Positions 1 to 7,953 of a DNA stretch of 64,000 bases are shown piece after piece. Position 1 is the first letter of the stretch. Every line of letters begins with the position of its first letter. The position numbers and the translations under genes are program-made. The notes beneath the pieces are model-generated. The model worked only from the letters and a program-made list of their open reading frames with translations, was not told the origin of the DNA and searched no databases. The stretch is from Belliella aquatica (GTDB lineage: Bacteria; Bacteroidota; Bacteroidia; Cytophagales; Cyclobacteriaceae): contig NZ_BMFD01000003.1 of assembly GCF_014637795.1 (NCBI RefSeq), positions 209,754 through 273,753 of the forward strand, given 5' to 3'.

Positions 1-85
1 CTCAGGTGTGGCCGCAGTTTTTGGACCGGGGACAGTTTTGCCGAAAGCAGCGATTGAGATACTAAGTAAATTAATGGAGGGTTGA
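1..85 (+). CDS. C-terminal end of a cobalamin-dependent mutase (methylmalonyl-CoA mutase type), partial
   Basis: Only the last 27 codons are in the window, read in the frame starting at base 2 and ending with TGA at 83-85. The tail contains VFGPGTVLPKAAIEIL, which resembles the end of the B12-binding domain of methylmalonyl-CoA mutase large subunits (FGPGT followed by an amphipathic helix). That enzyme interconverts methylmalonyl-CoA and succinyl-CoA. The gene starts upstream of the window, so subunit composition and neighbours cannot be judged. Another B12-domain mutase, such as isobutyryl-CoA mutase, is equally possible from this fragment. Confidence 0.5.
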   Translation, partial: SGVAAVFGPGTVLPKAAIEILSKLMEG

Positions 86-117
86 TTTTTCAACCTTTCT
101 TTTTTTAAATTAACTCT

Positions 118-2010
118 ATGAAGTCTATAACATTAATTTATGATGAAAACCTGCTTGAAACCTTAGAAGACAAGGTTTTACCACTTTTGAGCAATAATGT
201 AAAAATCAAAATTCCTTACAAAAATCATAAAAAGCATGATTTTACAGATGAGGATTTTATTGTTACCTATTTATCTGATGAGCAGCTGCGCGAACTGTTT
301 GATGTAGTGATAGAGAATCATTGGAAAATCGGGTTTCTTCCTCATCCAAAAATGGTGGAGGCAAGACAAGGTTTTGGTGTTTCTTCAAACTTAGAAATTG
401 CAGTTGAAAATATTCTAACTACTGAAGAGGTTTTTGATATTGATGTGCTTTTGGCAAATGGTCAGCCTGTTCTTAACAAGTTGGTTTTGGGGAATACATT
501 TAGTCTACTCTATGCTGTCGATGGGGATAAATCTTGGTTAACCAAATACCTTGGGAGAATCAAAAGATTTTTTGGTTCTTTTAGGAGAGTAAAGTTGCAT
601 CCATTTAGTATCAATTGGAGTAATGATGCTGGTGAATTAAAAGGGAAGCCACTGGAAACGGCTGCATTGGGGATGGTGATCGTTCAGCATGGACAAAGCT
701 CTATTTTGTCGAGAAGGATCATCGAAGATTCTTATGCCAATGATGGCATGATGCATTGTTTGATCCTTGCCCCGAGCAGCATATGGGAAATTATCAAATT
801 TGGGTTTTTCAGTATTTTTAAATCTTCCAAAAGGAGTAAGCTTCCTGAATATGTAGCTCATATCAAATCTGATAAAGTGGTTATAGGGAGTTCAGAATCT
901 ATCAATTATGCGATTGATGAGGTTTTGATGAGTTCTAAACTGATAGAGTTGGAAGTGAAGCATAAGGCAATTTCAATTGTTCCTGGTAGATCTTTGAAAA
1001 CAGAATTAGAGGTCAAAAAGAGGAAAATTTATAAAATTCAAAATCTACCGACAGGGGAATTGAAAAATGAACTCTTGGAAAGATTGCTTCCCATCACCAA
1101 TCACGCCACAACAGAGGAGTTTAAATGGCTTTTTACCATATTAAGAGAAAATGCAAAACTGAGTTCAAGTTACTTAGTTTTGATGGCCTTATCCACGATA
1201 ATTGCCACTTTTGGTTTGTTTGGTGACTCTTCCCCCGTAATTATTGGTGCGATGATTTTGGCACCTTTGATGTCACCTATAATTTCTTTGGCGATGGGTG
1301 TGCTGAGGCAAGACAACAAACTGATCAGTGAAAGTTTTAAAACTATCGGTTTTGGATTAGCAATAGGGTATTTGTTTGCGGTCTTGATTACTTGGTTCAC
1401 TCCTTTGAATACCATGAATAGCGAGATCTTGGCCCGAATCCGTCCTAATTTATTGGATTTGGGTGTAGCTGCTGCTTCTGGAGTGGCTGGAGCCTATGCA
1501 CATTCTAAAAAGGAAGTGGCCAAAACTTTAGCAGGCGTGGCGATTGCAGTGGCCTTGGTGCCACCTTTGGCAGTTTCGGGTGTTGGGCTTGGATGGGGAG
1601 ACTGGTCGGTTTTCTGGGGAGCCCTTTTGCTTCTTGGAACCAACTTGGCAGGAATGGTTTTGGCAGCTGCTTTGACTTTTCTTTTCCTCGGTTTTAGTCC
1701 ATTTAAGCTTGCCAAAAAAGGATTGACGATTTCATTATTCTTTGTAATTCTAATTTCAGCCCCATTGGCATTTGGTTTTTCGAAAATGGTGAAGGAAAAT
1801 AAAATCATTCAAAATTTAAGTGGAAAGGAGATTTCAAGTGGTGTTCTAAGGGATGTGAAAGTGATTAAAGTCGTTCCCCTGAAACTGTCTATCACGATAG
1901 TTTCTGAATCACCTTTGGATTTAGAGGAGTTGAATCTGATAAAGAAGGAAATTGAAGAAGTCTTAGATCAAAAAATAGAACTGGAATTATCTGTGGCTGT
2001 GAAGTTGTAG
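118..2010 (+). CDS. DUF389 family membrane protein with lipid-kinase-like N-terminal half
   Basis: 630 aa. The C-terminal half (about residues 345-560) is strongly hydrophobic with several membrane helices and carries the DUF389 hallmark stretch around GDSSPVIIGAMILAPLMSPI; this family has no established biochemical function. The first ~290 residues are soluble and look like the beta-rich part of YegS/diacylglycerol-kinase-type proteins (a segment near residue 120 reading GNTFSLLYAVDG, then a barrel-like region ending near IVPG), as in long DUF389 proteins. I see no convincing kinase nucleotide-binding loop. The gene stands alone, 32 bp after the mutase end, and is followed by a strong bidirectional terminator. 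Start ATG at 118; no Shine-Dalgarno is visible, which is normal for this phylum. Confidence 0.85.
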   Translation: MKSITLIYDENLLETLEDKVLPLLSNNVKIKIPYKNHKKHDFTDEDFIVTYLSDEQLRELFDVVIENHWKIGFLPHPKMVEARQGFGVSSNLEIAVENILTTEEVFDIDVLLANGQPVLNKLVLGNTFSLLYAVDGDKSWLTKYLGRIKRFFGSFRRVKLHPFSINWSNDAGELKGKPLETAALGMVIVQHGQSSILSRRIIEDSYANDGMMHCLILAPSSIWEIIKFGFFSIFKSSKRSKLPEYVAHIKSDKVVIGSSESINYAIDEVLMSSKLIELEVKHKAISIVPGRSLKTELEVKKRKIYKIQNLPTGELKNELLERLLPITNHATTEEFKWLFTILRENAKLSSSYLVLMALSTIIATFGLFGDSSPVIIGAMILAPLMSPIISLAMGVLRQDNKLISESFKTIGFGLAIGYLFAVLITWFTPLNTMNSEILARIRPNLLDLGVAAASGVAGAYAHSKKEVAKTLAGVAIAVALVPPLAVSGVGLGWGDWSVFWGALLLLGTNLAGMVLAAALTFLFLGFSPFKLAKKGLTISLFFVILISAPLAFGFSKMVKENKIIQNLSGKEISSGVLRDVKVIKVVPLKLSITIVSESPLDLEELNLIKKEIEEVLDQKIELELSVAVKL

Positions 2011-2062
2011 GATTGAGTACTAATTTATAAGGCTTTTAGAAAATTATAAAAATGCATATAAT

Positions 2063-2093
2063 AAAAAAGGAGACCAATTAGGCCTCCTTTTTT
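2063..2093. terminator. Bidirectional Rho-independent terminator between convergent genes
   Basis: Perfect 10-bp stem AAAAAAGGAG / CTCCTTTTTT with an 11-nt loop, giving a U tract on both strands. It separates the DUF389 gene from the convergent ferredoxin gene. Confidence 0.85.
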
Positions 2094-2094
2094 A

Positions 2095-2415
2095 TTAATT
2101 GTCTTCTCCTCTGAGTTTGATAACTGCACCTTCAAGAAGAGGGCTTATTCTCACTTGACAAGCTAGCCGACTGGTTGGAAAATACTCAGGTAGATTTTCC
2201 AACTGATCAAGTTCTACATCTGTCGCTTCACCCAATTGATCTTGGCCTTCCATCACTTCAACGTGACAAGTAGCGCATAATGCCATACCACCGCAAGTTG
2301 CTAAAACTGGATATTCTGATGCTTTCAAAATTTCCATCAAACTTAAGCCCATGTCATCTGGAGCTTCTATAGATTGGCGATTGCCGTCGTGATCTTCTAC
2401 TGTGAATGTTACCAT
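2095..2415 (-). CDS. 2Fe-2S ferredoxin, adrenodoxin type
   Basis: 106 aa, full length for the family. Cluster ligands are visible as C41-x5-C47-x2-C50 and C86, the adrenodoxin/ISC-ferredoxin spacing. It carries single electrons in the cytoplasm; partners in this family include ferredoxin-NADP reductases, P450s and the ISC assembly machinery. The neighbouring upstream gene (2431-3435, same strand, 15-bp gap) encodes a thioredoxin-reductase-like ferredoxin-NADP reductase, so the pair is probably a matched electron-transfer couple. A good -7 box (TACCTTTG on the minus strand, 2420-2427) lies directly in front of the ATG, so an additional leaderless transcript is possible. Confidence 0.9.
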   Translation of the reverse strand: MVTFTVEDHDGNRQSIEAPDDMGLSLMEILKASEYPVLATCGGMALCATCHVEVMEGQDQLGEATDVELDQLENLPEYFPTSRLACQVRISPLLEGAVIKLRGEDN

Positions 2416-2430
2416 GCTACAAAGGTAAAA

Positions 2431-3435
2431 TTAAAATGCATTTACACCATTGACGGTGGTATATTTGAAACTTAATTTTTGATCTGGATAAACATATTTG
2501 AAAGCAGAATGCATCATTATTGCTGCTTCATGAAAACCACAAAGGATCAATTTTAATTTTCCAGGATAGGTATTGATATCCCCGATTGCGTAAATTCTAT
2601 CTACTCCTGTAGAATAATCTGTAGTATCTACTTCAATTGCATTTTTATCAATGCTCAACCCCCAATCAGCAATTGGGCCTAGTTTAGGACTTAATCCAAA
2701 TAGTGGGATTAAATAATCCGCATCTATTTTGATTTCTTCTTTGGATTTACTTTCAAGCGTAACACTGTTCAGAACGCCATTTCCACCAATTTCTTTTAAA
2801 TTGGCAGATAGTATTAAATCGATTTTACCATTATTGGCCATATCGAATACTTTTGCGGCAGAGTCAGGAGCTCCTCTAAAAGTCTCATTTCTATGAACAA
2901 GTGTGACTCTTTTAGCTACATCTGCTAGATAAATAGCCCAATCTAAAGCAGAGTCTCCACCACCAGCAAGAATCACTTTCTTATCTCTGAATGTCTCAGG
3001 ATTTTTAACCATGTAAGTCACACCCTTTCCTTCAAATTTTTCTAAATTTTCCAGAACAGGTTTTCTTGGTTCGAAGCAGCCTAATCCTCCTGCAATCACA
3101 ATAACTTGAGCATGAATTTTAGTCTTATCACTTGTAGTGACTATGAAGGAGCCATCTTCTTGCTTAGCGAGATGATCGACTCTTTCTCCCAAAGTGAATG
3201 TTGGGTTGAACGGTTTGATTTGATCCATTAGATTATCCACCAGATCCTGAGCTTTCACCTCTGGATATCCAGGGATGTCATAAATAGGTTTCTGAGGATA
3301 AATTTCAGATAATTGACCACCCACTTGTGGAAGCGCATCTATGAGGTGACAACGCATTTTCAATAGTCCTGCTTCAAAAACTGCAAATAAACCAACTGGT
3401 CCTGCCCCGATTATGCAAATATCAGTATTAATCAT
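2431..3435 (-). CDS. Ferredoxin/flavodoxin-NADP+ reductase, TrxR-like (YumC type)
   Basis: 334 aa flavoprotein. An N-terminal FAD dinucleotide-binding motif (IIGAGPVGL, residues ~8-16) and a second NAD(P)H motif (ILAGGGDSALDW, ~155-166) are seen. The CxxC redox pair of true thioredoxin reductases is missing between them, which places it in the YumC/TrxR-like ferredoxin reductase group that transfers electrons between NADPH and ferredoxin. The C-terminal IYAIGDINTYPGKLKLI region matches the FAD-binding end of this fold. It lies 15 bp upstream of the ferredoxin gene and downstream of a MarR-type regulator on the same strand, suggesting a three-gene unit. Confidence 0.88.
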   Translation of the reverse strand: MINTDICIIGAGPVGLFAVFEAGLLKMRCHLIDALPQVGGQLSEIYPQKPIYDIPGYPEVKAQDLVDNLMDQIKPFNPTFTLGERVDHLAKQEDGSFIVTTSDKTKIHAQVIVIAGGLGCFEPRKPVLENLEKFEGKGVTYMVKNPETFRDKKVILAGGGDSALDWAIYLADVAKRVTLVHRNETFRGAPDSAAKVFDMANNGKIDLILSANLKEIGGNGVLNSVTLESKSKEEIKIDADYLIPLFGLSPKLGPIADWGLSIDKNAIEVDTTDYSTGVDRIYAIGDINTYPGKLKLILCGFHEAAIMMHSAFKYVYPDQKLSFKYTTVNGVNAF

Positions 3436-3521
3436 GTCCGTTTTTATTTATTGGTAAAACCAATTTGATTTCAGATTGTTCGTATAAATATAATTAGTAT
3501 AGCAACTATTTTTTTTATTTT

Positions 3522-3953
3522 CTATTCAAGATTTGAATAAATAGTATTGAGTATTCTTTTAAATTCATCAAAATCTTTTTCGTCTAAGTTTTCCCAAGCT
3601 TTTTCTCTTATTTGAGCCACATCTGGTTTGAGAGAATTGACTTTTTCTGAACCTTCCTTTGTCAGATGAAGCTGAAAACTTCTTCTGTCTTGAGGGTGAG
3701 GAATTCTTTCTACAAAACCTTTTTTAGATAAGATATCAATGATCCTAGTCAATGTAGGATGGTCTTTGAACACCAATTGAGCCAATTCTGTTTGGCTTAA
3801 GAGTTCATTTTCAGCAAGATTTTTTAATACCAACCATTGATCTACAGTAATGTCATAATCCATTTGGTTAAACTTCTGCTGTGCATATTGTTTAACTTTT
3901 CTCGCTGTTCTGTCGAGCAAAAATGAATATTTACTGAATTGTTCTTGTGTCAT
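3522..3953 (-). CDS. MarR family transcriptional regulator
   Basis: 143 aa. Winged-helix layout typical of MarR: a helical dimer region, a recognition segment around LSQTELAQLVFKDHPTLTRI (residues ~52-71), and a wing containing RIPHPQDRRSFQLHLT (about 83-98). The D-x-R motif of the wing (PQDRR) is intact. Such proteins bind palindromic operators as dimers and respond to small ligands or oxidation. It lies 86 bp upstream of the ferredoxin reductase/ferredoxin pair on the same strand, so it may control them; that is inference. Its promoter (3971-4005) overlaps a terminator. Confidence 0.9.
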   Translation of the reverse strand: MTQEQFSKYSFLLDRTARKVKQYAQQKFNQMDYDITVDQWLVLKNLAENELLSQTELAQLVFKDHPTLTRIIDILSKKGFVERIPHPQDRRSFQLHLTKEGSEKVNSLKPDVAQIREKAWENLDEKDFDEFKRILNTIYSNLE

Positions 3954-3970
3954 ACCAATAGTTAGTGTGA

Positions 3971-4005
3971 CAAATATATAGATAAAAAAAGATTTTTTTA
4001 CAAAA
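3971..4005 (-). promoter_or_regulatory. Bacteroidetes-type promoter of the MarR gene
   Basis: Minus-strand -33 TTTTG (complement of 4001-4005), 22-nt spacer, -7 TATATTTG (complement of 3971-3978), 18 bp before the ATG. The -33 box abuts the stem-loop at 4003-4027 that terminates the gene upstream. Confidence 0.6.
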
Positions 4006-4027
4006 CCCTATAAAAATTATAGGGTTT
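4003..4027 (-). terminator. Stem-loop terminator after the MORN-type protein gene
   Basis: Perfect 11-bp stem AAACCCTATAA / TTATAGGGTTT with a 3-nt loop, 8 bp past the stop codon of the minus-strand gene at 4035. The U run is short (TTTTG), so efficiency is uncertain. Confidence 0.6.
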
Positions 4028-4034
4028 ATTCTAT

Positions 4035-4901
4035 TTAATTTGAAGCGATGTTTCTATAAATTAGCTTGCCTTCTTTATCCCATTCAGCTCTTATGTAAGG
4101 GCGAAAACCTTTGGTAAATGGCTTTTCTTGATATTGTATTTCTCTTTTTCTTATGGCTGTAGCATTTTTTGTGTCCCAATACTCAGTCCATAGGCCTACC
4201 TTTTCTCCATAATGATATTCTCCAATAACAGCTGCTTGGCCATTTTCATAAAAATGATAGAAGTTCCCTTCTCTTAATTCATATTCGATTGGCGTGATTT
4301 TTTCAATCACTTTATTATTTCCGTCATAATATGTCGTTCGAGAGTCTTTTGGCCAGCCTTCACTGTAGTGATTTTTATCCAACAATACGCTTCTCGTATC
4401 AAAGGTTAACCATGTACCATGTTTTGTCCCGTAATAGTACATCCCTTTTTCTACAACGGTCTCGTTAATGAATCTTTCATAAGGACCATGAAGCAAAACA
4501 CCTATTTTTGGATCGAAATCTTTTGTTCTTATCATTCTGTCCTTTTGATCATACCAATAAATATCCCTGATGTAAGGATCAATAATTTTTTTATTGGTTG
4601 TATAATTGAAAAGTGTGTATTGGACTTGATCTCTTAAGTTTTGTCTAATTCTACCTTTTTTTGTTCTTTCTCCAAAGAATATATTTTTCTTAACCTTCTT
4701 TTTTTCCTTTTTCTTCTTTTCTTTTTTTGCTTGTTCGTCAAATAGGAGTAAAGGTGATGTAGTAGGAAGTAATTTGTTACTAACTACCCCTGAAGAATCG
4801 GGGTCAACAGTTTCTTTTGACTCTTTTTTATTTTTTCTCTGTGCATCAGCACTCCAAGAAAATGCAAAAAAGAAGAATAAAAGCAGGTAAATTGATTTCA
4901 T
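4035..4901 (-). CDS. Secreted MORN-like repeat protein of unknown function
   Basis: 288 aa. A Sec signal peptide is evident (hydrophobic residues 4-17, cleavage after ADAQ), then a very Lys-rich low-complexity linker (KKEKKKKEKKKVKK, ~58-72). The rest holds several short aromatic/glycine repeats of the YwqK/MORN type (GPYERF, GMYYYGTKHGTWLTF, GNFYHFYENGQ, GEYHYGEKVGLWTEYW). Such repeats form beta-hairpin solenoids; in Bacteroidetes these proteins are periplasmic or surface exposed with no assigned activity. It stands alone between the MarR gene and a divergent aminotransferase gene. Confidence 0.75.
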   Translation of the reverse strand: MKSIYLLLFFFFAFSWSADAQRKNKKESKETVDPDSSGVVSNKLLPTTSPLLLFDEQAKKEKKKKEKKKVKKNIFFGERTKKGRIRQNLRDQVQYTLFNYTTNKKIIDPYIRDIYWYDQKDRMIRTKDFDPKIGVLLHGPYERFINETVVEKGMYYYGTKHGTWLTFDTRSVLLDKNHYSEGWPKDSRTTYYDGNNKVIEKITPIEYELREGNFYHFYENGQAAVIGEYHYGEKVGLWTEYWDTKNATAIRKREIQYQEKPFTKGFRPYIRAEWDKEGKLIYRNIASN

Positions 4902-5031
4902 AAATTTTTAAACGACCTAAATCACGGATTATTGAGCACTAAATTTACAAATTCAAAATCAAATCCTTATATGTTTAGAATTAATAATAGTAATCTTTAA
5001 TTTTGATCAAATTTTAAAATCAACCACTAGA

Positions 5032-6234
5032 ATGAATTCAATCCTATCAGACCGAATTAACCAAATGGAAGAGTCAGCTACGCTGGCTATGGCAAAAAAA
5101 GCCAGAGAGCTCAAGAGCCAAGGAATAGATATAATCAGTTTGAGTTTGGGTGAGCCCGATTTCAAAACACCCAAACATATTCAAGAAGCGGCAAAATCAG
5201 CGATTGACGAAGGGAAATATTTCGCATATCCTCCTGTGGCTGGCTATCAGGATTTGAGAGAAGCTATTGCGAAAAAATTGCGTGAAGAAAATCAAATCGT
5301 TGAAGCAAAAGCTGAAAATATCGTAGTATCAACAGGGGCAAAGCATTCAATCGCCAACGTTTTCATGTGTATGCTGAATGAAGGGGATGAAGTAGTGATT
5401 TTTTCTCCTTACTGGGTTTCTTATGCCGAGATCATCAAGCTAGCAGGAGGTGTTCCAGTTTTAATAGAAGGTACTTTAGAAAATAATTTCAAAGCTACAG
5501 CTGCGCAATTAAAAGATGCTATGACAGATAAGACCAAAGCTGTGATCTATTCTTCTCCATGCAATCCGACGGGTTCTGTATTCAGCAAAGAGGAATTGGA
5601 AGCCATTGCAGAGGTGTTTAAAAGTAAAAAAGATGTTTATGTCATTGCAGATGAGATTTATGAATTGATCAATTTTACTGGTCAACATGCGAGCATAGGT
5701 TCTTTTCCTGGAATGTTCGAAAGAACTATTACAGTTAATGGGTTTTCCAAAGGTTATGCAATGACGGGTTGGAGAGTTGGTTACATTTGCGCACCTTTAT
5801 TTATTGCCAAGGCTTGTGAAAAAATGCAAGGACAATTTACCTCAGGAGGAACAGGTATTGCCCAGCGTGCTGCGCTAGCTGCGATTTCGGGAGACCAACA
5901 ACCTTCTAAGGAAATGGAAAAAGCATACCTAGGTAGAAGAGAGTTGGTGTTGAATTTATTAAGAGATATTCCGGGTATCAAAACACATGTTCCCGAAGGA
6001 GCATTTTATTTCTTCCCTGATGTGACGGCTTTCTTTGGGAAAAGCTTTGGAAACCATCATATAAAAAACTCAGACGATTTATGTATTTATTTACTCGAAG
6101 AGTCAAATGTGTCTGTAGTCACAGGTGCAGCTTTTGGGGCTCCTGACTGCGTAAGATTATCTTATGCAGCTTCTGAAGAGGATTTGAAAGAAGCACTGAG
6201 TAGGATGAAAAAGGCGCTTGTCGCGTTAGTTTAA
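5032..6234 (+). CDS. Pyridoxal-phosphate aminotransferase, aspartate aminotransferase class I
   Basis: 400 aa, the usual length for fold-type I class I aminotransferases. The PLP-lysine motif is seen as NGFSKGYAMTGWRVGY (Lys near residue 238), with the upstream DEIYELINF stretch that contacts the cofactor pyridine nitrogen and the substrate-binding Arg in the C-terminal VRLSYA. It likely interconverts aspartate and oxaloacetate (or broad aromatic/acidic amino acids) with 2-oxoglutarate. The gene is monocistronic, closed by a clear terminator at 6251-6290. A possible -7 box TAATTTTG lies at 4998-5005, but its -33 partner is weak. Confidence 0.9.
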   Translation: MNSILSDRINQMEESATLAMAKKARELKSQGIDIISLSLGEPDFKTPKHIQEAAKSAIDEGKYFAYPPVAGYQDLREAIAKKLREENQIVEAKAENIVVSTGAKHSIANVFMCMLNEGDEVVIFSPYWVSYAEIIKLAGGVPVLIEGTLENNFKATAAQLKDAMTDKTKAVIYSSPCNPTGSVFSKEELEAIAEVFKSKKDVYVIADEIYELINFTGQHASIGSFPGMFERTITVNGFSKGYAMTGWRVGYICAPLFIAKACEKMQGQFTSGGTGIAQRAALAAISGDQQPSKEMEKAYLGRRELVLNLLRDIPGIKTHVPEGAFYFFPDVTAFFGKSFGNHHIKNSDDLCIYLLEESNVSVVTGAAFGAPDCVRLSYAASEEDLKEALSRMKKALVALV

Positions 6235-6250
6235 TTTCCTAAAATTCTTT

Positions 6251-6290
6251 AGAGACCTTTTGAAGTATGACTTCATAAGGTCTCTTTTAT
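6251..6290 (+). terminator. Terminator after the aminotransferase gene
   Basis: AGAGACCTT (6251-6259) pairs with AAGGTCTCT (6277-6285); an inner TGAAGT/ACTTCA hairpin extends the stem after one T-T mismatch. A TTTTA tail follows. Confidence 0.8.
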
Positions 6291-6312
6291 TATTATACTA
6301 GCAGTTTAGCAT

Positions 6313-7023
6313 ATGATTAGAGCAGTCGTTGTTACCCCCGTCAAAAACTCTTTGGAAACCACTTTAGATACCATAGAGTCTATTTATAGATCCAATGTGG
6401 ATTTGAAACATGTAGTTTTTAATGACTTCAGTGATAAGAATGTTCGAGAAGAATTAGAGCGTAACCAATCCAATTTTGGTTTTGATTTGGTGAATTTAGA
6501 AGATGTAATCAAGACACCTTCGCCAAACTATGATTATGTTTTACGAGAGAGTAAGAAACTCGCGATAAGTTTAAAAGTCCCTTTGATCATCATTGAATCT
6601 GATGTGATTGTTGATGAAGATACTATAGCAAAACTCCTCGATTTCACAGAAAAAACAGAGGGGATTGGTATGGTTGGTGCGATTACTGTTGACGAACATG
6701 GAGCAGTAAATTTTCCTTACTTGAAATTCAAAGGAGAAAAAGTGCCTGTTATTAAAACAGAAAGAAGCCTTAGTTTTTGTTGTACTTTGTTATCTTCCCC
6801 ATTTTTAAATTCAATTGACTTAAACACTTTGGAGAAAACCAAAGATTGGTATGATACAATAATCTCTAAAATGTCAATTGAAAATAATTTTCAAAATTTT
6901 GTGCTAACCACAGTAAAGGTTTGGCATAGACCCCATGGTAGTCGTCCATGGAAACAGCTTAAATACACCAATCCTATAAAATATTATTTACAGAAATTTA
7001 TTTTAGGAAGAGACAAAATTTAA
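6313..7023 (+). CDS. Glycosyltransferase family 2-like protein
   Basis: 236 aa. The start matches the GT-A fold of GT2 enzymes (AVVVTPVKNSLETTLDTIESI, then HVVFNDFSD as the first Asp-containing nucleotide-binding strand). A DXD-like position is less clear; IIESDVIVDEDTIAKL near residue 95-110 occupies it. Probably transfers a sugar from a nucleotide sugar to a surface glycan or lipid. The protein has no TM helix and lacks the longer C-terminal region of many GT2 proteins. No glycan genes are nearby, so the acceptor is unknown. It is followed by a long non-coding stretch. Confidence 0.75.
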   Translation: MIRAVVVTPVKNSLETTLDTIESIYRSNVDLKHVVFNDFSDKNVREELERNQSNFGFDLVNLEDVIKTPSPNYDYVLRESKKLAISLKVPLIIIESDVIVDEDTIAKLLDFTEKTEGIGMVGAITVDEHGAVNFPYLKFKGEKVPVIKTERSLSFCCTLLSSPFLNSIDLNTLEKTKDWYDTIISKMSIENNFQNFVLTTVKVWHRPHGSRPWKQLKYTNPIKYYLQKFILGRDKI

Positions 7024-7750
7024 CGCGTATGTCCACTTTTACATCATTAGCTAATTAAGATATTCTAAATACTATATTTGATTGCTGAAGACCATTAGCC
7101 ATTGATAGTTGATAATTATTGGCAAGATTATTTGTTATGAATGCCCTTATTGGTGTGATTGCTGATAATCATAAGGTTTAAAAATCTTATTTTTTTCAAT
7201 AGATGATCACAAACCATGTTATTGAGGTTTTTTTTTAAGGATTTTGAATTGAATATGTGGTTTTTATAGAGTGGATCCTTTTTGCGCATTACGCTTTGAT
7301 AAATGTGAGAAAATATTCTTCTATTCCTTATAAACGCAATCTATGTAATTAGGCTGTTTTTTCTATTTCGGCTTGTTGAATTTTTATTATTCTATCTTAT
7401 TTAAACTTTTTGTATTTGACTAATAATAATATGATTATTTTAATATAAAGTTTATTCAAAAAATATATGTCTTTTTTTATATCTGGAAGTCAAAGAACAG
7501 GTAATAAAAGGTTTGTTTAAGCTAAAATATGATGTAAAGGAATGTTATAAGTAATAATTTAATTGAATTAATTGATTTACAATTGATTACTAAAAAATTA
7601 AAGATGAAATAAAATTAATATCGGGAAGGGCGAAAGTTGAGTTCGACCGTTTTTATATAGCCATGATAGGGTCAAAATCGTTTTTTAAAAACATGAAAAA
7701 TCACATTTGTTACTATTTTAATAATTTATCTTAAAATACCATGAAAAATA
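7024..7750. other. AT-rich gene-free stretch
   Basis: No ORF of credible length or composition is seen in either strand. The only structured items noticed are the 55-bp repeat copy at 7115-7169 and, beyond this interval, the promoter/hairpin unit at 7751-7913. The interval is unusually long for this otherwise gene-dense window. Confidence 0.6.
7115..7169 (+). repeat. 55-bp hairpin-type dispersed repeat, copy A
   Basis: The ends form an imperfect inverted repeat (ATTATTGGCAA ... TTGCTGATAAT). The element aligns without gaps to 15173-15227 with 39 of 55 identical positions, including a run GGTGTnATTGCnGATAAT at the right end. Similarity stops at both ends, which defines the unit. Confidence 0.55.
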
Positions 7751-7784
7751 TTTTGGATAATTGGGTTAATCTTTTCTATATTTG
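7751..7784 (+). promoter_or_regulatory. Bacteroidetes-type promoter
   Basis: -33 TTTTG (7751-7755), 21-nt spacer, -7 TATATTTG (7777-7784). Predicted transcription start is near 7791, 163 bp before the next ORF and directly before a structured, terminator-ended stretch. Confidence 0.65.
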
Positions 7785-7790
7785 TAAAGG

Positions 7791-7913
7791 GTGATTAAGC
7801 AACTTTTTCTGCTAGCAATTTTTGTTTGAATTTAAGAAATGAAGACTGTTTTGATAATCATTTTTACTAGTCTTCATTTCAAAACTTAAAATCCTGCTTT
7901 GGCAGGATTTTTT
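7791..7913 (+). ncRNA. Candidate small RNA or terminator-bearing leader
   Basis: Downstream of a near-consensus promoter lies a ~120-nt non-coding unit with two strong hairpins: a perfect 12-bp stem GAAATGAAGACT / AGTCTTCATTTC (7836-7847 with 7869-7880), and a 10-bp stem AAAATCCTGC / GCAGGATTTT (7888-7897 with 7902-7911) followed by a T run, which is a textbook intrinsic terminator. No ORF is in between. It could be an independent sRNA or an attenuator leader for the DUF4421 gene that begins 40 bp later. I do not recognise it as a known RNA family. Confidence 0.5.
7888..7913 (+). terminator. Intrinsic terminator ending the candidate small RNA
   Basis: 10-bp stem, TTTG loop and T6 tail. It does not follow any protein gene on this strand, which is what makes the upstream transcript noteworthy. 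Confidence 0.8.
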
Positions 7914-7953
7914 CTTTATATTTCTTTCCTAAATATTTTCGAGATAAAGTAAA

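Noticed and set aside
4710-4770. Lys-rich repetitive stretch in the MORN-type protein as a possible nucleic-acid binding region
   Set aside because: It is a simple AAA/AAG run linker after a signal peptide in an exported protein; low-complexity spacer is the simpler reading.
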